Positions 1 through 7,536 of a stretch of DNA of 64,000 nucleotides are shown piece after piece. The stretch's first letter is position 1. Every line of letters starts with the position of its first letter. The stretch spans positions 186,001 to 250,000 of the forward strand of contig NZ_NIWT01000006.1 in NCBI RefSeq assembly GCF_002236115.1, read 5' to 3'. The translations under genes were made by a program, and so were the position numbers. The DNA is from Pseudomonas jessenii. Its GTDB lineage: Bacteria > Pseudomonadota > Gammaproteobacteria > Pseudomonadales > Pseudomonadaceae. The notes below the pieces were generated by a model. The model worked only from the letters and a program-made list of their open reading frames with translations, searched no databases and was not told the DNA's origin.

Positions 1-539
1 TGACCTACAAGCCGTTCGAGTTGAACCCGGACATGCCGGCCGAAGGTGAGCAAGCGGTCGAGCACCTGATGCGCAAGTACGGGAGAACAGCCGACGACGT
101 CGCTGTCGGCAAGGCCATGCAGATCGCTCGCGGCGAGGCCATCGGCTTCAAGTTCGATCTGGAGAAGCGCACGCATTTTTACAACACCTTCGATGCGCAC
201 CGTTTGTTGCTGTGGGCGTTGCAGGAAGGGCGACAAGTCGAGTTGAAGAAGGTGCTGCTACGGGCCTACTTCAGCGAAGGCCAGAACCCGAGCGATCACT
301 CGACGCTGGTGCGTCTGGCGACTGAAGCGGGGCTGGATGCGACAGGGGCGAGAGAGGTGCTGGCGTCCGACGCATTCGCCAGCGACGTGCGTGAGCTTGA
401 AATCTATTACCGCCAGCACGGCATCAACTCGGTCCCGGCCATGGTGCTGAACGGTCGCCACCTGGTGTCCGGTTCGCAATCGGTCGAGTACTACGAACAG
501 ATGTTGAGACAAATGGCGAACGCCCCGGCCGAAGCCTGA
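1..539 (+). CDS. DsbA family oxidoreductase, FrnE-like (5' truncated)
   Basis: The reading frame is already open at base 3 (TYKPFELNPDMP) and runs to a TGA at 537-539, so the start lies upstream of the window. What remains is the helical insertion and C-terminal thioredoxin half of the FrnE/DsbA-like family: the PFELNPDMP signature, a helical middle, and the end motif GINSVPAMVLNGRHLVSGSQ, which carries the cis-Pro before the last strand. Members of this family are cytoplasmic dithiol oxidoreductases or 2-hydroxychromene-2-carboxylate-isomerase-like proteins. The CxxC active site, if present, is outside the window. The SDR gene follows 43 bp downstream on the same strand and may be co-transcribed. 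Substrate unknown. Confidence 0.85.
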   Translation, partial: TYKPFELNPDMPAEGEQAVEHLMRKYGRTADDVAVGKAMQIARGEAIGFKFDLEKRTHFYNTFDAHRLLLWALQEGRQVELKKVLLRAYFSEGQNPSDHSTLVRLATEAGLDATGAREVLASDAFASDVRELEIYYRQHGINSVPAMVLNGRHLVSGSQSVEYYEQMLRQMANAPAEA

Positions 540-582
540 TTACAGATTTCTACCCCACTTTTAATTGTCAGAGGTCTTCATC

Positions 583-1293
583 ATGAGCATTTCGAAAAAA
601 GTCATCGTTATCACCGGCGCATCCCAGGGTCTCGGCGACGGTATGGTCAAAGCCTTTCGTGAACTCGGTTACCGGATCGTCGCCACTTCGCGTTCGATCA
701 AGCCGTCCACCGATCCGGACATTCTCACCGTGGCCGGTGACATCGGCGAGCCGGAAACCGCCCAGCGCGTCATCCGTGAAGCGATCTCCCGTTTCGGTCG
801 CATCGATACTCTGGTCAACAACGCCGGGATCTTCATCGCCAAGCCGTTCACCGCGTACACCGCAGAAGACTACGCCAATGTGCTGTCGGTGAACGTCAAT
901 GGCTTCTTCTACATCACCCAACTCGCCATCGCCGAGATGGAAAAGCAGGGCAGCGGCCACGTCGTCAACATCACCACCAGCCTGGTGGACCACGCCATCG
1001 ACGGCGTGCCATCGGTGTTGGCTTCACTGACCAAGGGCGGCCTCAACGCGGCAACCAAATCCCTGGCCATCGAATACGCCAAGCGCGGGATCCGGGTGAA
1101 CGCGGTCAGCCCCGGCATCATCAAGACCCCCATGCACGGCGAAGAAACCCACGCAGCACTGGGCAATCTGCACCCGGTCGGACACATGGGCGAGATCGAT
1201 GATATTGCGCAAGCGGTCGTGTATCTGGACGGCGCCAAGTTCGTCACTGGCGAAATCCTGCACGTGGACGGTGGTCAGAGCGCGGGACACTAA
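583..1293 (+). CDS. SDR family oxidoreductase lacking the canonical catalytic Tyr
   Basis: A 236-residue Rossmann-fold protein. The N-terminal TGASQGLG (about residues 11-18) is the nucleotide-binding loop, NNAG lies near residue 82, and the end GEILHVDGGQSAG is the usual SDR tail. I chose ATG 583 over the TTG at 565 because GAGG sits 7 bases upstream and the protein then starts right at the first beta strand. The expected YxxxK is instead SVLASLTKGG: the Lys is kept but the Tyr position holds Ala or Leu, so catalysis is either atypical or lost. Substrate cannot be read from sequence. A strong hairpin follows 25 bp after the stop. Confidence 0.85.
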   Translation: MSISKKVIVITGASQGLGDGMVKAFRELGYRIVATSRSIKPSTDPDILTVAGDIGEPETAQRVIREAISRFGRIDTLVNNAGIFIAKPFTAYTAEDYANVLSVNVNGFFYITQLAIAEMEKQGSGHVVNITTSLVDHAIDGVPSVLASLTKGGLNAATKSLAIEYAKRGIRVNAVSPGIIKTPMHGEETHAALGNLHPVGHMGEIDDIAQAVVYLDGAKFVTGEILHVDGGQSAGH

Positions 1294-1318
1294 AGGCGCG
1301 TTTTCAAACCCCGGAAAC

Positions 1319-1355
1319 AACAAAGCCCCTGCATTTCTGCAGGGGCTTTGTTTTG
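1319..1355. terminator. Hairpin terminator after the SDR gene, next to the tRNA-Thr remnant
   Basis: CAAAGCCCCTGCA / TGCAGGGGCTTTG forms a long stem with a TTTC loop and a T-rich 3' flank on the plus strand. Nearly the same hairpin, with the same loop, lies at 12415-12446 directly beside the intact tRNA-Thr. The hairpin and the tRNA 3' end therefore look like one duplicated block at the island ends. Confidence 0.8.
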
Positions 1356-1357
1356 TA

Positions 1358-1407
1358 TGGTGCAGCACTAGGAATCGACCCCGGGAACTACTGATTACAA
1401 GAATCAG
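1358..1407 (-). repeat. Diverged 3' half of tRNA-Thr(UGU): outer attachment-site remnant
   Basis: Read on the minus strand this is the 3' end of the tRNA at 12451-12526, from the anticodon region to CCA, with a handful of substitutions and a small insertion in the anticodon arm. It has no 5' half. Its position, with the same hairpin beside it, marks the left border of the island series that ends at the intact tRNA. It cannot be a working tRNA. Confidence 0.75.
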
Positions 1408-1679
1408 GCCTTCAATGTGAGAGCACCGCAGGGGTGTGAGTTTCGCCAACACCCGCCCACGACTGAAAAAGCACGGTGAATCAATTCGCCCTCTACGAGG
1501 AGCGCTTCACCAGACCGTACATCTAGATTATGATCGCGCTGCCGCCTGACCGTAATCCTCTATACCACGGGCCATTCCCCCGATCGCTACCCGATTCTAC
1601 CTCGTTTGGCAGCAAATGCCGCGTTGGGCCTCCCGTACTGGCACCAATTATCCCAAGCGTATTGCGAATACTAGAAAAG
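1408..1679. other. Island left edge, no gene recognised
   Basis: Non-coding stretch between the att remnant and the first glycan gene. The frame of the next gene is open back to about 1530, but that extension is Pro/Arg-rich, non-hydrophobic and without family character, so I treat it as untranslated. A promoter for the glycan operon should lie here; I see no convincing -35/-10 pair. Confidence 0.4.
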
Positions 1680-2945
1680 ATGATCTTTATAAAAAATAAT
1701 AAACTTTTCTCCTGCTTATACTTGCTGGCAGTCATCATAACCATCGGCGTGGTGTACTCACTGGGCTTCCGGGAAGCGGCAAGCCAGATTGCGATCGCGC
1801 CCGAGCGCCTGAGAAACTTCACGTTCCCCATCTGGGAGCAACACGCTTTTTCGCAGCACGGTTTCCTCGTCTTCTATTCGATGGAGGACTATGCAAATAA
1901 GATCGCGTATTCCAACCACTCCACTGCTTATCTGTTCTACATGTACGCCCTCTATAAAGTGGAAATGTATGTGCAGGCATTACCGATGAGAGTGACAGGG
2001 GCTTTCCTGAACATCATTTCATTGGCAGGCGTTACGTTCTTTTTTCTGTCCCGCCTGGTGGAAAAGCGCCTGGCATTCGGTCAGGGCCTGCTGATTCTGT
2101 TATCGGTCGTATTCATGGTGTCGATGCCGGGATTCTGGATTTCTTCGGCCAGATTCAACGTCGACAATACGTTCCCATTGATATTTGCGTTCCAGGCGCT
2201 GGCTGCGTTCTTGATCTGGAAAAATCGGGAACGATCCGGAGCGGTCATGACAGTGATCGTGTTGTTTGCCGTGTTTTCTCCGATCTCGGCGGCGTTGCTG
2301 GGCGCCGCCTTACTGGTTTGGGCATGCCGCAGCGACGGTCTCGACAGACGGATGTGTCGTCTGGCATTGGTGGCCCTCGTTGCGGCCGTTGCCTTCTATC
2401 TGCCGTCCCCACTGATATCGAAGGCACTGGGTTTCACCTCGTCCAACAGCGGCTGGCTGTTTCGCGCTGGTCTGGATGGCGACACCACTTATTTCACCAA
2501 CATCGTGAAGTCGGTACTTGTTCCGCAGTTCCCACGGCCATTTCCGACCATTGCCGTGCCGATCCTGTTCCTGGTAGCCCAGTTGGCCTGTTTGCGCATG
2601 ATCAAACGGCGTGAACCTGCCGGCGTTGCGGCACCGGCGGGGACCTCCCCGTTGGTCGGCGTCAGCATGTTCTACTACCTGCTTTTTTCGCAATACGTGA
2701 TGACCAGCCTGCTGTGGCCGCAGGCCGTTGCCATTCATCCGTACCTGTATGACTACCTGCTGATGGCACCGGTTTTCGTCGCGATTGTTCTGAATTTTGC
2801 GTTCAAGCCCTCACCGGCTGCGTTGCGTTTCTGGGCGCTGGTGCTGTTGTTCTGCATTTCCTTCCATCTCCAGCAGGTCGCGCAGGCAAAATGCCAGGGG
2901 TGTTACTACCCGGGCGCCTGGGACGCGAGCATCAAGCAGCCATGA
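1680..2945 (+). CDS. Multi-pass membrane protein, probable GtrC-like (GT-C type) glycosyltransferase
   Basis: A 421-residue protein with about ten hydrophobic segments, the first at residues 10-28 (SCLYLLAVIITIGVVYSL). I chose ATG 1680 because an AGAAAAG Shine-Dalgarno lies just before it and the membrane anchor then starts the protein. Size, topology and neighbours fit the large serotype-specific membrane protein of gtr O-antigen modification clusters, which moves a sugar from undecaprenyl phosphate onto the polymer in the periplasm. I see no diagnostic catalytic motif, so this rests on architecture and context. Its stop overlaps the next start (ATGA at 2942), so translation is probably coupled. 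It could also be a wzy-like or unrelated polytopic protein. Confidence 0.6.
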   Translation: MIFIKNNKLFSCLYLLAVIITIGVVYSLGFREAASQIAIAPERLRNFTFPIWEQHAFSQHGFLVFYSMEDYANKIAYSNHSTAYLFYMYALYKVEMYVQALPMRVTGAFLNIISLAGVTFFFLSRLVEKRLAFGQGLLILLSVVFMVSMPGFWISSARFNVDNTFPLIFAFQALAAFLIWKNRERSGAVMTVIVLFAVFSPISAALLGAALLVWACRSDGLDRRMCRLALVALVAAVAFYLPSPLISKALGFTSSNSGWLFRAGLDGDTTYFTNIVKSVLVPQFPRPFPTIAVPILFLVAQLACLRMIKRREPAGVAAPAGTSPLVGVSMFYYLLFSQYVMTSLLWPQAVAIHPYLYDYLLMAPVFVAIVLNFAFKPSPAALRFWALVLLFCISFHLQQVAQAKCQGCYYPGAWDASIKQP

Positions 2946-3634
2946 AGACCGTCGCCATTCTTCAGTCGAACTACATACCCTGGAAGGGCTATTTCGACAT
3001 GATCGCTGCGGTCGATGAGTTCATCCTCTACGACGACATGCAGTTCACCAAGAACGACTGGCGCAATCGCAACCTGATCAAGACGCCGCAAGGCGTCCAG
3101 TGGCTCAGCGTGCCTGTCGGGCAAGGCATCAGTCGCCGCATTCGCGATGTCGAGCTGGCCCCTGCCTGGCAGGCCAAGCACTGGAAAACGCTGCAGAGCA
3201 ACTATCGGCGAGCGCCTTTCTTCGATGAGGTCGCCCAGTGGCTCGAGCCGCTCTATCTGGTGGAGACCCACACGGGTCTGTCGTCGATGAACCGGAAGTT
3301 CATGGAAGCGATTTGCCGATACATCGGTATTGAAACCCGCATTACGAATTGCTGGGACTATGTGTCTGCCGGCGACAAAACCCGGACTGCCCGCCTGGTG
3401 GACCTTTGTCAGCAGGCCGGTGCGACGCACTACCTGTCGGGGCCGGCGGCAAAAGACTACATTGAGGCGCCGCTGTTCGACGCCGCCGGCATTGCGCTGC
3501 AATGGTTCGATTACGCCGGCTTCCCCGAGTATCCACAACTCTGGGGGGAATTCACCCATGGCGTCACCGTCCTGGATCTGCTGTTCAATGGCGGCAAGGA
3601 CGCGCGCCGTTACATGAGGCATGTCAAAGCATGA
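2942..3634 (+). CDS. WbqC family protein
   Basis: A 230-residue protein whose start VAILQSNYIPWKGYFDMI and following FILYDDMQFTKNDWRNRN are the hallmarks of the WbqC-like family (PF08889), found in O-antigen, capsule and flagellin-glycan loci. The middle keeps the HYLSGPAAKDYI and LQWFDYAGFPEYPQLWGEF blocks, and length is normal. It has no signal peptide or membrane segment, so it is cytoplasmic. The biochemical role of the family is not firmly settled; a part in making or acylating amino-sugar nucleotides is often assumed from context. It overlaps both neighbours by 4 bp, so it belongs to one translationally coupled operon. Confidence 0.85.
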   Translation: MKTVAILQSNYIPWKGYFDMIAAVDEFILYDDMQFTKNDWRNRNLIKTPQGVQWLSVPVGQGISRRIRDVELAPAWQAKHWKTLQSNYRRAPFFDEVAQWLEPLYLVETHTGLSSMNRKFMEAICRYIGIETRITNCWDYVSAGDKTRTARLVDLCQQAGATHYLSGPAAKDYIEAPLFDAAGIALQWFDYAGFPEYPQLWGEFTHGVTVLDLLFNGGKDARRYMRHVKA

Positions 3635-4572
3635 GGCTGTCCATCGTCGCCACGCTTTACCGCTCGGCCAAGTTCGTCGAGGAGTTCCATCTCCGTGCTA
3701 GCCAGGCGGCACAACAACTGGTCGGAGACGATTACGAGATCGTACTGGTCAACGACGGCTCGCCCGATTCAAGCCTGGAACTGGCCGTCCAGTTGAGCGA
3801 AGCCGATCACCACGTGGTGGTCGTCGATCTCTCGCGCAACTTCGGCCACCACAAGGCCATGATGACGGGCCTGCGACATGCCCGCGGTGAACGTGTCTTC
3901 CTGCTCGATAGCGACCTGGAGGAAGATCCGGCATGGTTGCTCTCGTTCAGCGAGCAGATGGAGCGCGAAAAGGCCGATGTGGTCTACGGTGTCCAGCAGC
4001 AGCGAAAAGGCAAGCACTTCGAACGCTGGACCGGGCAGGTGTTCTACAAACTCTTCCGTTTCCTCAGCGGGCTGGATATGCCCGACAATATCGTCGTCGC
4101 CAGGCTGATGTCGCGCCGCTATGTGGATGCGCTGATTCAGCACGACGAACGCGAGTTGTTCATGGCGGGTCTGTGGGTCATCACCGGTTTCGATCAGCGC
4201 GCGCAGGCCATCGACAAGCGCAGTCGTGACGAGACGACCTACACGCTGGGAAAGAAAGTGGCGCAACTGGTCAATTCGATTACTGCCTTCAGCAGTGCAC
4301 CGCTGGTGGGCATCTTCGGCGTGGGCTGCGCGATCTTCCTGCTGTCGGCCGCCTACACGAGCTTTCTCGTCGTCAACTGGCTGCTCCTGGCGAACCCACC
4401 CAGCGGCTATACGTCGCTTATGGCTTCGATCTGGCTGCTCGGCGGCCTGATCATCGCATTCGTCGGCGTGGTCGGGATTTATCTCGCCAAGATCTATTCC
4501 GAAGTCAAGCAGAGACCCTACACTATCGTCCGGCACGTCTACCGTCAGGCTGAGGCGCGGAGCATCGAATGA
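3631..4572 (+). CDS. GtrB-like family 2 glycosyltransferase (undecaprenyl-phosphate sugar synthase)
   Basis: A 313-residue protein with a GT-A domain: LSIVATLYRS at the start, LVNDGSPDSS near residue 40, and LLDSDLEEDP (DxD-like) near residue 90. Two C-terminal membrane helices follow (APLVGIFGVGCAIFLLSAAY and SIWLLGGLIIAFVGVVGIYL), then the cytosolic tail AKIYSEVKQRPYTIV typical of GtrB/dolichol-phosphate-mannose-synthase-like enzymes. Such enzymes load a sugar from a nucleotide donor onto undecaprenyl phosphate at the inner face of the membrane. The donor here is probably not UDP-glucose, because a dTDP-amino-sugar gene lies in the same cluster (inference). Starts at the ATGA overlap with the WbqC gene. 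Confidence 0.88.
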   Translation: MRLSIVATLYRSAKFVEEFHLRASQAAQQLVGDDYEIVLVNDGSPDSSLELAVQLSEADHHVVVVDLSRNFGHHKAMMTGLRHARGERVFLLDSDLEEDPAWLLSFSEQMEREKADVVYGVQQQRKGKHFERWTGQVFYKLFRFLSGLDMPDNIVVARLMSRRYVDALIQHDERELFMAGLWVITGFDQRAQAIDKRSRDETTYTLGKKVAQLVNSITAFSSAPLVGIFGVGCAIFLLSAAYTSFLVVNWLLLANPPSGYTSLMASIWLLGGLIIAFVGVVGIYLAKIYSEVKQRPYTIVRHVYRQAEARSIE

Positions 4573-5231
4573 AAAAACTCATTATTTTTGGTCTCACCGA
4601 CGCCGCCGAGCTCGCACTCTATTATTTTTCCAACGACTCCGGCTATCAGGTCGAGGCGTTTGCCGTCGATCCCGCCTACATGCCGACCGACAAGAGCTTC
4701 AAGGGGTTTCCGGTGGTGGCATTCGATGAAGTCACCCAGATCTACCCGCCAGACCGGTATGTCTTTTTCGTCGCGCTCGGCTATTCCAAGCTCAACCAGA
4801 TCCGCAAGGAAAAATATCTGGCAGTCAAGGCGCTGGGCTACGAAATGGTCAGCTACATCAGTTCGCGAGCCTCGGTGCTGACAGAGGACATCGGCGAGAA
4901 CTGCTTCATCCTGGAAGACAATACCGTTCAGCCCTTCGTGCGCATCGGCAACAACGTGACCATGTGGAGCGGCAATCACATCGGACATCATTCGCGTATC
5001 GAGGACCACTGTTTCCTGGCCTCGCACATCGTCGTATCCGGCCGTGTGACGATCGGGGAAAGCTGTTTTCTCGGCGTCAACGCAACCCTTCGCGATCACG
5101 TCACCATCGGCGAGAAATGCATCATCGGCGCCGGCGCGCTGATTCTTGGAGATGTCGCTGCCGAAGGCGTGTACGTTGGACAAGCCACCGAACGGTCGCG
5201 CGTGCCGAGTACCCGCGTCAGGAACATCTGA
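4569..5231 (+). CDS. NeuD/PglD-like sugar O/N-acyltransferase
   Basis: A 220-residue protein with an N-terminal Rossmann-like PglD_N domain (KKLIIFGLTDAAELALYYF) and a C-terminal left-handed beta-helix of hexapeptide repeats (VTIGESCFLGVNATLRDHV, VTIGEKCIIGAGALILGDV). A His-rich stretch GNHIGHHSRIEDH around residues 137-150 holds the likely catalytic His. Relatives acetylate sialic acid or the 4-amino group of UDP/dTDP-4-amino sugars. With a WecE-like aminotransferase in the cluster, N-acetylation of dTDP-Fuc4N is a natural guess. ATGA overlap with the glycosyltransferase upstream and a 30-bp gap downstream. Confidence 0.85.
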   Translation: MKKLIIFGLTDAAELALYYFSNDSGYQVEAFAVDPAYMPTDKSFKGFPVVAFDEVTQIYPPDRYVFFVALGYSKLNQIRKEKYLAVKALGYEMVSYISSRASVLTEDIGENCFILEDNTVQPFVRIGNNVTMWSGNHIGHHSRIEDHCFLASHIVVSGRVTIGESCFLGVNATLRDHVTIGEKCIIGAGALILGDVAAEGVYVGQATERSRVPSTRVRNI

Positions 5232-5261
5232 AGAACCTCATAATTGGCGTGAAGACATCCC

Positions 5262-6182
5262 ATGTGGAAAAAACTAGGAAAGATATTCTGCGCAGAAGGG
5301 CAGAGCGATTGGTTGTATTCTCACGCGATGATTCCCATTGCCGAGCAGGTGGATGGCGACCTGTATCGCATCTATTTCTCATCGCGCGACAAGACTAATC
5401 GCGGACACGGCGGCTTCCTCGAGATCGACATGCGGGACCCGACCAAGGTCTTGCGCGTCCATCCGGATCCGGTCCTCGAACCGGGCGACCTCGGATGTTT
5501 CGACGACAGTGGCGCCTTGCCCAATTCGATCGTCAACGTCGGTGGCCGCAAGCTGCTGTACTACACCGGGATCAACCTGGGCGTGACGGTGAAGATCCGC
5601 AATTCCATCGGCCTGGCCGAATGGAACGAGGCCACCCAGCGCTTCGAGAGGCTGTTCCGCGGCCCCGTCATCGACCGCACCCGCGATCTTCCTCACTTTG
5701 TCGCCACCCCCGAGGTGCAGTTCGAGGCCGGACGATTCAGGGCTTGGTTCACCTCCTGTGTGCGCTGGGAGCAAGGCCCTTCGGAAGCGAAGCACTTCTA
5801 TCATCTCGAGTATGCTGAGTCCGCCGACGGGATCGAGTGGGAGCGCAACGGCACGGTTGCCATCGGGTTCCGTGACGAACACGAGTACGCCCTGGGTGTG
5901 CCGCGCGTGCTCAAGGATGCGGACATGTACCGGATGTGGTTCTGCTCCCGGGCCACGAAGGACTGCCCCACCTACCGGATCCGCTACGCGACCTCGTCCG
6001 ATGGCGTGCAATGGACGCGACACGATGAGCAGGTGGGAATCGACGTATCGGAATCGGGTTGGGATTCGGAGATGATCTGTTACCCGTTCGTCTTCGATCA
6101 TGCCGGTCGACGCTACATGCTTTATAACGGCAACGGCTATGGCAAGACGGGTTTCGGGATTGCTGTCTGGGGAGACGAGTGA
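5262..6182 (+). CDS. Five-bladed beta-propeller protein, glycoside-hydrolase-43/32-like fold
   Basis: A 306-residue soluble protein with repeated strand motifs such as RIYFSSRD, LLYYTGIN, RAWFTSC, YRMWFCSRA and RYMLYNGNGYG, the pattern of five-bladed propellers (GH43/GH32/GH130-like). There is no signal peptide, so it should be cytoplasmic. Similar proteins accompany sugar-nucleotide or glycan assembly genes in bacterial polysaccharide loci, usually with no assigned reaction. Candidate acidic residues occur (FDDSGALPNS, TPEVQFEAG), but I cannot assign a mechanism. The stop codon overlaps the GTG start of the GtrA gene. It may be a hydrolase, a phosphorylase or a non-catalytic sugar binder. 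Confidence 0.65.
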   Translation: MWKKLGKIFCAEGQSDWLYSHAMIPIAEQVDGDLYRIYFSSRDKTNRGHGGFLEIDMRDPTKVLRVHPDPVLEPGDLGCFDDSGALPNSIVNVGGRKLLYYTGINLGVTVKIRNSIGLAEWNEATQRFERLFRGPVIDRTRDLPHFVATPEVQFEAGRFRAWFTSCVRWEQGPSEAKHFYHLEYAESADGIEWERNGTVAIGFRDEHEYALGVPRVLKDADMYRMWFCSRATKDCPTYRIRYATSSDGVQWTRHDEQVGIDVSESGWDSEMICYPFVFDHAGRRYMLYNGNGYGKTGFGIAVWGDE

Positions 6183-6598
6183 TTCTAATGCAGCGCTGGC
6201 GGCCCGTGATCAGGCCCATTCTCCGTTACGCAGTCGTCGGCGTCGCCTGCAATGCCATCGGTTATGCGGCCTACCTGGCATTGACGTGGCTGGGCATCCC
6301 ATTCAAGCTGGCCATGAGCTTCCTGTACGTGCTTGGCATCTGCATCAGCTTCCTGGGCAACCGCAACTGGGCGTTCGAGCATCGCGGCAATGTCGTGGGG
6401 ACGGCATGGCGCTTCGGCCTGGCGCACGCTGCCGGCTACTTGCTCAACCTGGCCTTGCTAACCGTGTTTGTCGACAAGCTGGGATATCCTCATCAGTGGG
6501 TCCAGGCCGCTGCCATTTTCGTTGTAGGAGGTTTCTTGTTCGTCGTCTTCAAGCTATTCGTCTTTCGTCATGATCAACCGGATGGGAACCAAGCGTGA
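6179..6598 (+). CDS. GtrA family membrane protein (polyprenol-linked sugar flippase)
   Basis: A 139-residue protein with four membrane helices, carrying the GtrA-family signature RYAVVGVACNAIGYAAYLAL, then FLYVLGICISFLGNRNWAF with the conserved N-R-x-W-x-F motif, and a C-terminal FVVGGFLFVVFKLFVFR. GtrA proteins are thought to flip undecaprenyl-phosphate sugars across the inner membrane. GTG 6179 overlaps the preceding stop; ATG 6188 is the alternative, and GGGGAGA upstream could serve either. With the GtrB-like enzyme and the large membrane protein it completes a gtr triad inside one operon. Confidence 0.88.
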   Translation: MILMQRWRPVIRPILRYAVVGVACNAIGYAAYLALTWLGIPFKLAMSFLYVLGICISFLGNRNWAFEHRGNVVGTAWRFGLAHAAGYLLNLALLTVFVDKLGYPHQWVQAAAIFVVGGFLFVVFKLFVFRHDQPDGNQA

Positions 6599-7467
6599 AG
6601 ATCTGTTCTGAATGCGAGACGCCGTACGCCTCGGAGCAATGGACATGCGTCCAGTGTGGACATCAGGTGGCTCGAAAGAACGGTTTTGCCGCGTTTGCGC
6701 CAGAACTCGAGGACAAGCAGGAGGGCTTCAAGGCCGACTTCTACGAGACCTACGCGCATCTTGAAAGCGGCCATTTCTGGTTCCGGGCGCGTGGCAGGTT
6801 GATTACATGGGCGCTGACGAAATATGCGCCGCGCATGCGTTCATTTCTGGAAATCGGGTGCGGTACCGGCTTCGTTCTGAGTCGGGTCGCCGTGGCGTTT
6901 CCGAAGGCCAGATTGCTTGGCAGCGAGATGTTCTCGACCGGGCTGAAGTTTGCCTCCTCTCGCTTGCCCGGTGCGGAGTTCGTGCAGATGGATGCGCGCG
7001 ATATCCCTTACATCGACGAGTTCGAAGCGATTGGCGCGTTCGATGTCATCGAGCACATCGAGGCGGATACCGTGGTGCTCCAGCAGATGCACCGTGCCCT
7101 GAAGCCCGGGGGAATCATGCTGTTGACCGTGCCCCAGCATCAGTGGCTGTGGAGCCAGGTGGATGAATATTCCTGCCACGTGCGGCGCTACGATGCCGCC
7201 GACCTGCATCGCAAGGTGGAAGAGGCGGGGTTTTCCGTCGTGCGCAGCACATCGTTCGTCTCGTTACTGCTGCCGGCGATGATGATTTCACGCGGCGCCA
7301 AGAAGCAACAGCGGGGCGATACGAGCGAGACCGCCGAATTAGCGGTACCCAAGGCGCTCAATGTGCTGTTTGGTTTCGTGATGTGGCTGGAGTGTTTGCT
7401 CATCAAGGTGGGAGTGAGTTTTCCGGTCGGTGCTTCCAGGCTGCTTGTCGTCCGGAAAAAGAGTTGA
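6595..7467 (+). CDS. Class I SAM-dependent methyltransferase with N-terminal zinc-ribbon
   Basis: A 290-residue protein. The first 25 residues hold two Cys pairs (KICSECE and WTCVQCG), a small zinc-ribbon-like element. The methyltransferase domain follows, with motif I FLEIGCGTGFVLS near residue 84, AFDVIEHI near residue 150 and LKPGGIMLLTVPQH near residue 170. The C-terminus has a hydrophobic segment (LNVLFGFVMWLECLLIKVGV) that may anchor it to the membrane. It starts at GTG 6595, overlapping the GtrA stop. Probably methylates a sugar or lipid-linked intermediate of the glycan made here; the acceptor is unknown. Confidence 0.8.
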   Translation: MKICSECETPYASEQWTCVQCGHQVARKNGFAAFAPELEDKQEGFKADFYETYAHLESGHFWFRARGRLITWALTKYAPRMRSFLEIGCGTGFVLSRVAVAFPKARLLGSEMFSTGLKFASSRLPGAEFVQMDARDIPYIDEFEAIGAFDVIEHIEADTVVLQQMHRALKPGGIMLLTVPQHQWLWSQVDEYSCHVRRYDAADLHRKVEEAGFSVVRSTSFVSLLLPAMMISRGAKKQQRGDTSETAELAVPKALNVLFGFVMWLECLLIKVGVSFPVGASRLLVVRKKS

Positions 7468-7536
7468 TGCCCCCCGACTTTGCATAACGACGTGAGTCTA
7501 GTTCGACCCGATTAAAATTTGCGTGCGAAGGCTCAA

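Noticed and set aside
1530..1679. Extended N-terminus of the first glycan gene
   Set aside because: The extra 50 residues are Pro/Arg-rich and precede a typical membrane start with its own ribosome site.
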